A DNA stretch of 52,183 nt from Azolla pinnata (Eukaryota; Streptophyta; Polypodiopsida; Salviniales; Salviniaceae). The notes beneath the pieces are model-generated. The model saw nothing but the letters and a program-made list of their open reading frames with translations. It searched no databases and had not been told where the DNA came from. Below, piece by piece: positions 34,156 through 46,399 of this stretch (the stretch's first letter is position 1; the number at the start of each line of letters is the position of its first letter). The stretch lies in contig JBBBWG010029533.1 of NCBI GenBank assembly GCA_037176905.1, positions 1 to 52,183 of the forward strand. The letters run 5' to 3'. Position numbers and translations under genes: made by a program.

Positions 34156-34405
34156 CTCGCGTGTGTGTCATCCCTATAAGCGAGGATCGTTAAGCGTAAT
34201 TAACTAGAATCACTTAATCTAATCCATAACTAATCGACTAATTCATCACAAACATCAAGAACCAACAAGCCAGACATGTGTGTGTGTGTGTGTGCGTGCG
34301 TGTGCTATCCCTAAAAGCGACGGTTTAGTAAGCATAATTAACTAGAAGCTCTTAATCCAATCCATAACTAATCAACTAATTAATTCATCACAAACACTAA
34401 CAACT
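34156..34405. repeat. Tandem duplication, offset ~130 bp
   Basis: Two diverged copies (about 34156-34268 and 34290-34405) share a GTGTGTG start, ATCCCTAWAAGCGA, AAGCRTAATTAACTAGAA, AATCCATAACTAATC and ATTCATCACAAACA. Noncoding spacer. Confidence 0.75.
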
Positions 34406-34829
34406 AGGGAAGAGAAAAAGCAGAGAATGAATACATTATCATTAGTTTTTGGGCTCTTGCCAAAAACCTTGGGTTGGTTTGTCCTTCACCATTGGCCCAT
34501 TTCCAATGATGCATCTCATGGGAACAAGATCTATGCAAAGATTCACCCTCCAAGATCATATGGTACTTCAGTGCCCAAACTACTTGGCTGCTGCTCCTCC
34601 TGTTTTTTTTTTCTACCTTGGAACTTCATAAGCATGAATGATTAATGACAACTTCTATCTAATCCACCACTAGTACTAGCAGTGGTCAAGTAGTAGAAGG
34701 AATAGTAGTAGCATATAGTAGCAGTAGAAGCTAATATTTAGAGGAGATTGGCTCATGCAATTATTCCCTAACCTATTATGCACAACATCATCTATTCTTA
34801 GTTACAAGTTACGAGCTCCGATCGACCGA

Positions 34830-34930
34830 TTGGCTGACTGATTACCGACCCTGATCGAGCTAATCGACTGATTATTACTGACCCTAATCGAGCTAATCGA
34901 GTAATTTATCGATCCCGATCGACTAACCAG
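34830..34930. repeat. Short GATCGAGCTAATCGA tandem repeat
   Basis: The phrase GACTGATTAYYGACCCTGATCGAGC and relatives occur at about 34834 and 34866 with partial further copies. Rich in CGAT words and noncoding. Confidence 0.6.
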
Positions 34931-35089
34931 TGACCACGATCGACCCCGAGCAGCAAGAGCTCATCGACAACTTAAATCGGAGGAAGCTCGGGAGCTTTTT
35001 ATTCGAGAGCTTTTTCAAGTTCATTTGTGAGGGAATCTCTCTCGCACAAAGTCAAAGGTATAAGCTCCTGTGGTGGGAATCTCCACAAA

Positions 35090-35350
35090 GTCAAAGGTAT
35101 ATATATATATATATATATCAGTCAGTCTCTCTATCTACTATTCTATCCCCTTTGTCCGGACAAGTGTGAAAAGGGGGCGGAGGAGGCAAGAAGAGCTACT
35201 AAATCTAGTCATTCAATCAACATGAATGACTCCTCTTCTTCATTGGTAATTGCAAATGGCATTTTGGATTGACCCTAAAGCCTAGCTAGTTTTAGGGATA
35301 TATATATATATATATATATAATCTCTCTTCTTCTTCTTCTTCTTCTTCTT
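35090..35350. repeat. AT and CTT microsatellites
   Basis: AT runs at about 35097-35118 and 35299-35320 and a CTT run at about 35327-35353. An ACAAAGTCAAAGGTATA phrase is duplicated at 35046 and 35083. No gene is supported; the sequence on to about 36170 is also unremarkable spacer. Confidence 0.8.
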
Positions 35351-36351
35351 CTTTAAGAGGAAAGTTTGGTACTCCACTTAACTTCTTTCCTTGGACTTGG
35401 GCTCCTTAATTCCTTGTAGTTTTTGTACCCTTTCTTCATATCTATCATCTCATCCTCAAAGCTCATCATTCCTTTCCTTTTCCTTCATTCCCATGATTCT
35501 TCAAATCTTATCTATCTATATGGCAAGTTTGTCTCCTAATCAGCTTTGGCTTGGCTATGATCCTCTACAACAGGAGCCCAAACTCGCACGCAATGCGCCT
35601 AGATTCCCCGCCCCGATGATGATCGCCATCTTAATCATCGTCGCCGATCGCCTCTTCCGGTTAGGTTAGTACTTCTTCGCTCGATCCGAACTTGAGCTAC
35701 AGATAGCCAGACTTCTATGTGACCAGATGCCGTAAAATGGTTTTGGTTATGACCATGTAACCATTGAATTGGCCACCGAATGCCGACCAACCGACCCTGA
35801 CCGTATGACCTCGGCCTCGACTAGCCAACTTTGGTTATGCATTCTTTCCTTGATGGTTTCCTATGACTTTCCTCTCTGTCGGGTTCGAGTTGGGATACGT
35901 CTTCCCACGCCGTAATTAGCGAAGTCTACATCTTGATCTCTGATTTTCGGCATTGCTCGCTCTGTGATTAGCGCTAATCCGATGCTCCATCTAAACAGGA
36001 ATGGCTTGCAGGGACCATGACTCCGCCTATTTACCAAAATGCCCCTTGATCTTTCAGATTTACCAAACTACTATTGCATTTGAAAGCAACACGTTTTGAA
36101 TTGGAGTGTGTTTACCTTCAACCTAGATTTGAGAAACACAAGCTTCGAAAGCAAAAAAACATGTCATTTTAACACTGTGTGTTGATTGACGCCTCTGTCG
36201 CTCTTATCTATACTTGGCGATTTGGCGGATTAGGACCATTTGGGGTTGTGCACGAAAAGATGCAACAAATACATGCAAACAATGAGACCCAAGGTATGAT
36301 GATGCCTTATGATCCACGGAGTGAAGAGAAATCGTGGATCAATCGTCGTCC

Positions 36352-37128
36352 GATACATTTTGCGGACATTCCCGACTCATTCATGCATCCAACTCATAAC
36401 ACATTCGCAATCGGAAATCTTGCACTCTCTCGAAGACGAAAGTCGATATGTTAAAACTACCAAAATTATGCCTAAGTTTAGTGCATTTTAAGACCAGTTA
36501 GCATTAAAAACTAGAGATTAACATCTAAGTTTATCTCTTGCTGTAAATTCAACCCCAGTTTAATCTTATTATCACTAAACTGATTGGATTCTAGAACTGC
36601 TAACATCTGTTAATTGAATACAATAAGGGAATCGATCAGCAAGCAACAATACGAAGCGGGAAATGATTAGTAAGTAGCAGTAGGAAGATGAAGAATCAAT
36701 GAACATGAGAAGTGATACATGGAAGCAATTTGGTAAGAGAAGAAGGGTTAGAAATCGATGAGTGAGAAGCAGTAACGGTAGCAAGGGAAGGAATCAGATT
36801 AATTAGTGGAATTAATCGGGAGTTGATTTGTAGTGAGAGATTAAGCTATGTGTTAATCTATAATTTAGAAGTCTAAGATGCGTAAAAATATATTTAATAA
36901 ATCTGTTAGGCATTTGTTGGTAGTTTTTACTTAATCCTTGTGGAAAAACAAAAACTTCTCGAATTTACTTCATTATTTGCTTTTCTCTTCTCAATTTAGG
37001 CCCTGATACATTTTGCGGACATTCCCGACTCATTCATGCATCCAACTCATAACGCATTCGCAATTGGAAATCCTGCACTCTCTCGAAGACGAAAGACGAT
37101 ATGTTAAAACTACCAAAATTATGCCTAA
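36352..37128. repeat. 124-bp direct repeats flanking a repeat block
   Basis: 36352-36475 and 37005-37128 are direct copies of the same 124 bases, starting GATACATTTTGCGGACATTC and ending CAAAATTATGCCTAA, with four mismatches that I can count. The stretch between them (36476-37004) is almost exactly the repeat block shared with 32411-32939. The arrangement suggests a recent tandem duplication of about 653 bases involving a MITE-like unit. Confidence 0.85.
36470..36915 (+). mobile_element. MITE-like element, copy 4
   Basis: Left TATGCCTAAGTTTAGTGCATTTT and right TTTAATAAATCTGTTAGGCAT are inverted family ends. The interior parallels copy 2 along its whole length (for example GAATCAGATTAATTAGTGGA and GGGAGTTGATTTGTAGTGAG). 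Confidence 0.7.
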
Positions 37129-37478
37129 CAAATTTATTAATTACATTCTAGCGTTCCAAACTAACGCCCAATTAAAACTAACTGATTGATTTTATTCCGT
37201 TCCCTTACTACTGGTACTTCTGAATCGCTTCTCGCTAATCGATTATGTCATTCTCTTACTATCAATCTCTTCTCACGTTCATCAATTCTTAATCTTATTT
37301 ACTACTTTGTTTTCTACTTCGTTTTTCTAATCGAGTCCCTTACTATAAAATTTATGATCTAATTGATCTGTTGTTAATCAATTAATCGTGCTTTAGAGGA
37401 TTAAGACTAGGTATTAATTTGTAATTCTTAATTTCAGCAGGTTTTAAATTTTAATTACTAGATTTGTTAGGCATAGTT
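37121..37478. mobile_element. MITE-like element, copy 5
   Basis: Ends TATGCCTAACAAATTTATTA and, at the right, TAGATTTGTTAGGCATA are inverted repeats whose outer 13-14 bases are perfect. The element is about 355 bases long with TTAATCAATTAATCG-type interior sequence and no coding capacity. Confidence 0.7.
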
Positions 37479-37518
37479 CTCCCCCTTTGATTTAGGGAGA
37501 ATTACAAAAAAAAAAACG

Positions 37519-37893
37519 CCTGATAGAATTATAAATTACATTTTAACACCTACTAAAATAAAAAATTTACAATACTCTTATCTTCCACTAAAAATTAACA
37601 CCCAATTATTTCCTTCAGTATGACGTTAATTCATCTTATTCTAATAAACACTTCCCACCGATCGATCCCAATCGATTCCCTTACTCTATATTCAATTCAC
37701 AAAAGGTAGTAAATTCTGACTCTAGTTAACCGATTAACGAGACAATTCGTTGCTAATCGATTAACAAAACGTTAACGAGTTAGTCAATTTGATGTTAATC
37801 GAGCTCACAATTAATTGATTTTGTGCTAACCAATTAACTGCGGTGTTGATTCTACAGTTCGAACAGGCGTTGAAAAACTCAATTTAGAATACA
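37519..37893 (-). mobile_element. MITE-like element, copy 6, next to a start codon
   Basis: Inverted relative to copies 1 and 3: the left end GAATTATAAATTACATTTTAAC is followed by ACTCTTATCTTCCACTAAAA, the reverse complement of the family's right half. The right part carries ATCGAGCTCACAATT and ends near CAGGCGTTGAAAAACTCAA. The element ends about 30 bases before the ATG of the gene at 37923, so it probably forms part of that gene's promoter or leader. Confidence 0.65.
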
Positions 37894-37922
37894 GTTCAGT
37901 TCTTTCATCAGACTTCAGCTCC

Positions 37923-40900
37923 ATGGCGATGGCGATGGAGACTGCGACTGCGATGGCGACGACGACGACGACGACGACAAACAGCACCTGGTCGGTCTCC
38001 CATGGCTCCTTGGATTCCTGCCTCACCCTCGTCTTCCTCGACCCCGCCTCCCACCAACCGTTGGACATCCCTCCCTCTGCTTCCCCCGCCGCGGAGACGC
38101 TCGTCTTGCTTCCTCCCCCCGATCCTGTACCTTGCGAGATCACAGGTGCGCTCCCCGCTTTCCTTCCACCCGCAGCACCCTCCGTTTTGTCGCCCGTCGC
38201 GTTTCCTTCCCTCTGTCTGTTTCGGATCCGTGTGGCGTCGTCCCGTCGACCACGTGGATGACCTGGTTGAATGTAGCCGATATGCGGACATGGCCCAACC
38301 TCTATGCTTGCGCATGCTCCACGGCGCTTCACCTCTGTCGGATCTGGGCAAGGATCGTCCGTTCTATGTTGTAGAGTCGATGACAAAGGCGCATTTTCGT
38401 GTAGAAGCCATGGGAAAGAGAATCTAGTTTTGTGCAGTTGATCTTTGATTAATTATATCAGTCTGCGTGGTGGATGGATATGAATGATCTGTTTTATGCT
38501 GTGGAGGTGCAAAGATGCTCAGGTTCTGTATAGTGCATGCACTCCAATGGTTTTATCCTGTATATGGAATGCCATCCAGTTATCTTAAGCAGATGCGCAG
38601 AGGTGAGCTAACACGAGCTATGCACCTTCTAAAAGTGGTCTAGCCTCACGAAACAGGTGAATCGAGTTGGCAGTGTATGATCTGGGCCTATGAAGTAATG
38701 CAAAATGATCTGGTTCTATGCAATTGATGTGGTAGAAAACATGGAAGATGCACAAATTTGACGAGTTCTATATCATGGCTGCTATTCGGGTCATGTTATA
38801 GATTGGCTAGGATCGGCAATTGACTGTCAAAAAATATTTAAGCTTTGACAACATATTATGGTGGCACGACCACAGGAGAAAATGCGTAGAATGATTATAC
38901 AATCCAAATACACTCTTCCCATTCGAATTCGAATATACTTTCGCACACATTGAAACTGACATCCCTTATTTAATTCGAGGCTATTGCGGTCCTAGGAGCT
39001 CTCTCTTCACACCCATGCACAGAATTTTGCAACAACTTAGAGTTTGTTGGGTATAAACGTCCTCATTCATGAATCAATCATTATTTACACGTGTGAACAC
39101 ATTGTTCATTTTTGCTGGACATATCTTATTCGTAAATGTGAACATGGCCTTAAAGGCAATGTTCTGAGTATAGTGACATTCGTTTTTATGTACCAGGTCA
39201 AGGTGGTCGGGCACTCACCAAATCATACTCTTCTTTCCCTCTTTACAGTCCTGCTTTTGGATGTCATACAAACGTTCTCTACTAATCACTGTTGCCTCAA
39301 CACTTCCTTTTCGTAACCGTAAATTGGTATCAGAGCAAAGTTCTTTTTCTTATGTTGCTCTAATTTTCAGATGCTTAATTTATAGAATATTATAAAAAAT
39401 TTCTTCAGACTTGTTTGGGAATCACAGGTAAGGTTTCTTGTCACTATTTTTCCTAGATTACTGAACAATAATTCTTTTTGGGAACAATGGGTTGGTAAAA
39501 AAAAACTCTTCGAGGCTAAGAGGTTTGAGGGTAGGGTATCCTTTTTACCAAATATTTTGAAGGTGCTCTTGTGAAGGTGACTTATTTGATGGAGATAGTG
39601 ATGTACTTCGTACCATGTGTGATGCCTTTGTACTACATGTTTAGGACATGCGAATCACTAAAGTTGATGCCGTTGATGTATTGTTGTCAATTCACGATGG
39701 ATTGACACCAATATGAATAGTAGACGCTTTCATTTCATGTGAGGCAATGTTTGGAGTGTTTATCACAGTTGATGTAGGCAGTTATAATAATGTTTACCTA
39801 GGTAACAATAACGCTTGTAATATTGATGGTACCATACATCTATCTTTGAACTACGGTCAAGAGTATATGCTCAATGATGTAAGATATGTAACTGGTTTCA
39901 AGAATAGTTTGCTATTTGTGGGACAGATAGGTTTGCATGGTTACACCACACTATCTGGTGGTAGATTATGGAAACTTAAGAAGGTTCTATGGTTATTTTA
40001 AAGGCTGCAAAAAGGGCACACTCTATTAGTGGAAGTATTAGCTGGAAGATTTCTTGCTATTATGGAGTTTAGCTTTCATTTAGAGCTTTGGTGTAAGAGA
40101 CTAGGGAGTCTGAGCCAGAAAGGGCTTGGAAATCCTTTGTTCTTTGATAGGCTTGACGTTAAGTGATCAAAGCTTAATTTTTTGTAATGATTGTCAATTT
40201 TGTGCATTCTGATGTGTGTAGCATGCTTGTAAAATCTATGGGAGATGCTGTATATTTTATTTCCTTATCGATGACCATTCTGAGAAGATTTGAGTGTATT
40301 AAGTATTGCAATTAAATTCGCTCTATGCATTTGTGGCTACCCAAAAGGGACAACTGAAAATTCTTAGAATAGATAATAAGGTTAGTTCACATATGTAGCA
40401 TTTAAGTTGTTGACTTGCATGGTATCATAAGAGATCCTGTAGTTCTATATGATCCTCATTTGAAATGGAGTGGCCGAAAAGTATGGTAGGACAGTAGGAC
40501 AGTGCGTGAGATTGTGCTTGCTGTCCCAATGCTAGTTTCCCTCGTGAATTCTGGGAGAAGCATTAAAAACTGTGATTCACATATGCAACCATTCTCCTAA
40601 CAAGTTCAGAAAGAATGAAGAGGTTTGGTCTAGCAAATCGACCTCACACGACCATTTAGACATGAGGTGAGAAAGAAGTTTAATGCTAATTTGACCACAT
40701 GTACCTTTATGGGCTAAAGTAATAAAGGTGAAATCGGCTAGAGGATACGGTTACTTCAGTCTAGAAAAATATATGCAGTCAGCTGTCGCTCTCAATGAAG
40801 AAAAATTGAGGGAAAATGCTTTTGCTTCTTATGTAAACACTAAAAGAGTTACATTTGAGCAAGTAAAACCATCCGTGAAGTCTGAAAAAAAAACCCCATG

Positions 40901-43900
40901 ATGCTTTACCACAGGCTTAAAATGTTGATCAACCGGTTAACTTTGTACTAGAAGAAGATGGAGAGCAAAGAGGTGCTCATTAAGTTGCTGGACAACATGA
41001 TGAAGGTACTTTACATTAGATAAGGGGTTGAACTGGATTGGTGATGTGTTAAAAGCAAGCTCTCATGCAATTGAAGGCAAAGCATTTGTAGCAATGTGAG
41101 ATATTTTGACACTTGAACTTGATTAGAGCATACTATGCATTTTTTACGAGTTCCTCACATGTGCTGCAATGCCTCATCTCACATCAATGAGAATGTGAGT
41201 TATTTAGAGAAGATTGATGTCTAGTGTGGTGCAATATGGACAATGTAATGTGTGTAACATGAGCCTTCACATTGTTCCCAAGTTCTAAAAAATACATAGG
41301 AGTTACAAAAAGGCCTCATTCATGGACAAATTCTGATGTGATATGAAGCAAGTGTACTACATCCATGTTGCAAATCATTCTTTAGCATTTTTCATTCATC
41401 TAGAGTATAGCGTTTGTTTTTGTAGCTTTTGAATACTTTTGCTTGCTTTCAATATATTTTTCTTTTTGAGTTGGTTTGAGTTTTTTTTTGTATGTAGTCA
41501 ACAACTATTTCTATGGCTGTGGTTTCGATAGAAGTGGAGAGATTAGATTAGATTTGAAGTTTTTACCATCCACACAAAAGGCTAAATTTTACCCATTGAA
41601 CCAGCATTTCTTGATGGATGTCTCCTTAAGAAGGCATGTTCATGCCTCGTAGAGTAGTATGCACATGCATGGAACCAACATTCTCTGCATCTGAGTTACT
41701 GCATCCTCTTAATATTTTGTGAACTTTTTCCTAGATCATTCTATATGCTGAGCAGGTAGAAAGTAAATGAGGCCTTAAATGCATATTCAACCTATCTCAT
41801 ACTTGATGTATTTTAAATCCATGAGGTAACAAGTAGTGTATGGGGGCTATGAGAATTTAAATTCTTGTCAATTATGATGAATCCTTGAATATGATCAATA
41901 TACATTTTGTGATGGTATTGCATCTATCACTCAAGGTTGATGTTTGAATGTAATATTGTAATTGGGGCTTTTATACATCATTCCATTTTGTCCTTATGCT
42001 TTCCATTAGTTTTTGACCAATAACCACACACCGCATAGTATCATTTGAAAGCTCTAAGAGATGTTGCGAACCCTGTCCTTTTGACTATTTTGTTGTGCCT
42101 ACCACCAAACCAAAATAATAGCATTTGTGAGATATGAGTTTATGCGTTGATGTAACTTTTGTAACATATCTATATAATCTTTCTATTGATAATATCTCTA
42201 TCATCAAGTGCGTACTTCTGATACCGTAGCTCATGGTAGATTTAATTCTCAATGCTTCAGGATCATTTGAGAGAGAGAGAGAGAGAGGGAGGTAAGTATT
42301 TTAATTTTGATTTGCATATACAAAACTGATACGATCATTAATATGCAGTAAAATTCCAAAGAAGATCATGCTATGTTGAAAGCCTATATATTCTGAGTAC
42401 AGCCCGAATCTGTGAACTCTACTGTCAGACAAGAATGGAATCGGATTCAGAATATATCTGTACTGTTAAAGGCTGGGTCCCTGAAGAGCAAGAAGAAGCT
42501 TCCCAGAGTTCAGAAAATGAAAGTAGAGTATGCACTGACAATACATGGTATTCACATGAAAGCACGGCAGGCGATAGTGGTTTAAATGTAGAAGGGAACT
42601 TGGAAAGATTGGGCTCAATTGTCAGTGAAAATGATCAAGAAGAGCTGAGACCAAATGGACCATTGAGTAATGAGGACAAATTTGGGGCTGAATCATGCAT
42701 GGTTGAACATGAACAAGGTGTTTCCAGTATAATCCCTGTGAACTTAATGACAAAGAATGAAAGTGATTCGTTGTGTGTCAACCAGCAGATAACTGCAAGT
42801 AGTAAACAAAAAAGATATGAAGCAGAGCTAGAACTTCTTGATCAGAATCCATGGGAGGTGATAACTATTCGGTTTCTGTCCCTACAAGATAAATCAAAGG
42901 TTGAGGTTGATCAGCTTGTCATGCTTGTTGTTGTCGGTCCTGAAATTCCAGAACGTGTTTCTTTGGGTCAGTCAGCAGAAAGAGGATCTAATTCTGAGAT
43001 GTTAGCAATGTTCCTTCCTAGCATGGTTCAAATGGCTCGGGGAGTTTCCAGAGACAGAATCACTGTGGATTCCTTGAAATCTGAATCAAGCATACAATCA
43101 ACTAGGCAGGGTATGAAAATATTGGAAAAATCGGCGGACCTCTCTCCAAAGCATGAAGTAGATGAAAAGGCAGGCCCACGTTTAGAGACTTATGGTCAGA
43201 ATGCTGAAGCTCAATCCACGGAATCAGGCCAAACCAGAGTAAAGGAGACAGAATCTAGGAGTGCAGATAAACCTTCAGAATCGAGTGTTGCTGCTGCACA
43301 CAAGCATCCCCAGCTGTTTGATTCAAGTGATCCTTTAGACTCTCTCTCATCCAGAACCATATTTCTTACCTTGGAAGCTTTCTCAAAGCGTTTTGATAGA
43401 CTAGAGTTGTTATGTCTGCGCATCGAATCGTATTTACAAAGTGCAGTGGAAAGGATGGATCAGAGAATTACACTGTTAGAAGAAAGGCAGGGAAAGTCGT
43501 TGAAAAGTACAGATCTAGTTGATTTACCTTTTGCATCAAATTTAAAAGTGGATGGAGTATTTTCTGGTGAACATGGCTGCATGGATATGGGTTCAGGTCC
43601 ATTACCCGGCTGTACTTCTACGTCAGCTTCAGCAGAAAGGCATGATGGCTTTTCTACTAATACATCCATTACTGATGGATATTCTGAGCAAACACAGTTT
43701 CCTGTAGAAGCTGAAGAACCAATGTCTTTTGAACGAGGTTGCAAGTATGATAGATCACTGGAAATTGAGTCCACAGACAAGGAAATATCCTCAAATTTCA
43801 CCTCAACTTGTGAGGAGTCTCTACGGGAGGTTTCACCTTCCTCTGGTATTGAACCAAGTAAAAAACACTACAGGTCCTTAGATGATGCTTTGATGTCAGC

Positions 43901-45332
43901 ACTTGCTGCATTTAATTCTTGCTCCACCCCAGTTAACGAGAATTCTAAGAACTTAAGAAGTGTAAGCAGCTATAGACAGTTCAATAGTACAAACGATTTA
44001 TCATGTGAGATAAAACAGTGTGAAATAGAAAACAAAGTTGCAGATTGCAAGGTTATGTCTGAATCTGAGGATTATGACCTAGGCTTGCAGATGAAAGCTA
44101 AGAATGATCCAACATGTCAAATCTCTTTGGACTTAGAGCTGAAGCAAGCTTTTGAGAATGAAGTTAATACAAATGACGAAGCAGAATCTCTGGATAGTAA
44201 CGTGCTCCCAGGTTCTGGAGCTGAAGGATTGCCGAACGACATGATTAATAGCCTTTCAGAAAATAATATTTCTGGACAAATGGGACACACATGTGCAGGG
44301 GATAACATGGAGTTCAGAAGTTTAGTTAGTGACGATATCTCTCTTCACATGAGAAATAAATTACAAGAGTTTGGCTCTGTAGGTTCTAGCAGTATTGAAG
44401 ATTTCCATTCTCAAATAGTTAGTAGCAGCAAAGGGGGCTGTCAAGATACACAAACTACTGATGATTCTGCTGCGGATTGTGAAAGTATCCCATCTGAAGT
44501 GAAAGTTGCTAGTCATATACACAGGCTTGTTGATGATGGCAACAAAATTACAGGTGCTCAGCTCAGTTGTTCATGTAAAGGAACAAATGAGACGAGGGTT
44601 TCTGATGATAATGGTATTGTAGTCAACCAGAAAAGCTGCTCTCTTCAGGTTGAAGTTGAAGTGGAGAAACCTCCATATATTGCAGATAACCAACCAACTT
44701 GTTCAGAAACTGCTGGCATCCCGATCTTTATTCAAGAAAATGCCTTGGGCAACACTACAGTAGATGAAGATGTTTTTCTGGATGTTAGCAATAAACATAC
44801 ACGAGAGACCCATCAGTGCAGCAAAAATCGTAAGGACACAGAAAGTGGTGATGACTACCATGCCGGAGGAAGTTGTCCAGAAGTGAAAGACGTAGTTAAT
44901 CTACAGAGTGTTATTGATGCTGAGATGCTGGAAGATGATGCAAACCCCGATGCTTCTAGTGAATCTACAAACAACAAATTCATGCTTGTTGACAATGCTA
45001 GCGATGGCATCGTTAACTTACTGTTCCACACCTCCCTCCAAGCTGAAGCTGAATCAGATGAATCTTACTCTATTGCACAAGCTTTGAGCTCTCTTTGGAA
45101 AAGTTCTGGTGAGGTGACCAGTTCAGCGGCTACATCCGGATCAGAGAGAGCTTTGATCGATCTGGATGAGTCCATGGATAAAACATGCAGTGTTTTAGTG
45201 GAGCCGGGACCCGATAAGCAAGCCTTTACGGGAAGGAGTATTGAGGAAGAGCATTGGTTGTTGCCTTATTCTATGAATGAACCGAATCAAGGCACTACAG
45301 TGTTCCCTGGATTCGAGAATCTAACCATGTGA
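37923..45332 (+). CDS. Unknown large acidic/Ser-rich plant protein, two exons
   Basis: Exon 1 (37923-38145) ends in phase 1 at a GTGCGC donor. Exon 2 (42349-45332) starts after ATATGCAG with two bases that complete a Val codon. The join reads PCEITVKFQRRSCYVESLYI with no stop, and the frame runs on to 45332, giving 1068 aa. The N-terminal ~190 residues (NSTWSVSHGS, VESLYILSTARICELYC, EYICTVKGW, then PWEVITIRFLSLQDKSKVEV) look like a compact beta-rich module. A predicted coiled coil lies at ~410-458 (FSKRFDRLELLCLRIESYLQ onward). The remainder is acidic, Ser/Asn-rich and probably disordered. No catalytic motif, signal peptide or membrane span is visible. I do not recognise the family with confidence. 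The start has a Met-Ala repeat and an ACG (Thr) run. Confidence 0.75.
38146..42348 (+). other. 4.2-kb intron of the unknown gene
   Basis: GTGCGC at the 5' end and ATATGCAG at the 3' end, phase 1. It holds the copia remnant at 39324-40930 and a GA run at 42268-42289. The rest, including 40930-42260, shows no further recognised elements. Confidence 0.7.
39324..40930 (+). mobile_element. Degenerate Ty1-copia retrotransposon
   Basis: Begins with a primer-binding site TTGGTATCAGAGCA (39324-39337), complementary to initiator tRNA-Met as in plant copia elements. Then, in shifting frames, come gag-like sequence, a protease-region remnant, VYLGNNNACNIDGTIHLSL with LNDVRYVTGFKNSLLFVGQI (39780-39930), the pre-integrase motif LWCKRLGSLSQKGLGNP (near 40085), and integrase-core fragments near 40215-40300 and 40465-40560 (NGVAEKYG). 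Stops and frameshifts make it inactive. No reverse transcriptase or matching LTR pair was found, so the 3' half is lost or too decayed to recognise. It lies in the same orientation as the host gene, inside its intron. Confidence 0.75.
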
Positions 45333-46072
45333 TTCCTTTGCTGAATTCTTGTGTACACGATGATGTGTGTAAATAGTATATATGTGTTTCCATGCTGTTA
45401 ATTAAGCTAGAAGCTCCATCTTTGTTTGTGGTCCAGTTCCATCTTTCGCGCTTTATGTGCTTGAATCATTGCCTGTTCATCTGCCACTCTGTCATTGTCT
45501 TATAAGAGCGTTTATAGATATGATGGTGCTTATAGCTTTAGCTAAGCTTTCAGTAGCAACTACTCCAAGTAAGAACCAACAGTATATCGTTACAACTAGA
45601 ATCTGAATAGATTAATGTGATGACAAGCATTTGAGTTTGGAAATGTTGCTTCAATGGTGCTCTATAGACCCAAAATGTCTGGTCGATAACTTGATTTTCG
45701 AGTCGCAACTCTTGTTTGCATAAGATCCGAACCCATAAGAAACCTTGTTAGCATGCATAAGCTCCTTTGCATATGCTCTGATAAATAGCTCATGTTTGCG
45801 TGAAGATTCGAACCCATTATCTCGTCCTTTAATAGAACGAACATTTGAGACAATCGTGATTCTTCGAAAGATCTTCGATCGATGTCGACACTCTCTCGTG
45901 CCACAAAACTATTGCAAGAATGCTATGAATGCCTCTCTCTTGTTTGACCAGGAATCTAAAATGTTGAGCTCTTCGGAGATGGCTGTTTGCGCAGTTTCTA
46001 CACGACAATGAGGTTCATCAACGATTGCTTTACATACCGATCAGAAGCTGATCGAAGCCCATTCAAAAATTT
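45333..46072. other. Spacer between the unknown gene and HSBP
   Basis: Contains the 3' UTR of the upstream gene at the left. Short frames on both strands have no recognisable domain. Confidence 0.5.
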
Positions 46073-46227
46073 TCACCATCACCATCGCCATCACCATCAT
46101 CATCATCATCACCACGACCATAATCATCAACACCATCATCACCATCACCATCACCATCACCATCATCATCACCACGACCATAATCAACACCATCACCATC
46201 ATCACCATCATCACCGTCATCACCACC

Positions 46228-46258
<31 letters not shown>

Positions 46259-46305
46259 CCACCACCATCATCATCATCATCATCACCACCATCACCATCA
46301 CCACC

Positions 46306-46336
<31 letters not shown>
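46073..46336. repeat. Large CAT/CAC triplet repeat
   Basis: About 263 bases of nearly pure CAT and CAC triplets with a few CGC, GAC and AAT interruptions. In one frame it reads as poly-His and on the other strand as poly-Met/Val or poly-Asp. It lies about 220 bases upstream of the HSBP start codon, so it is promoter-proximal and not coding. Confidence 0.9.
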
Positions 46337-46399
46337 GATGAGGAAGAGATCATTGGCATTGTTTAGTGTGAAAAAACACGCGAAAAAAAATAGTTGTCG

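Noticed and set aside
35520..35669. Small ORF MASLSPNQLWLGYDP, 49 codons with a hydrophobic end
   Set aside because: Methionine and length are compatible with a small membrane peptide, but there is no homology that I recognise and the context is repeat-rich spacer.
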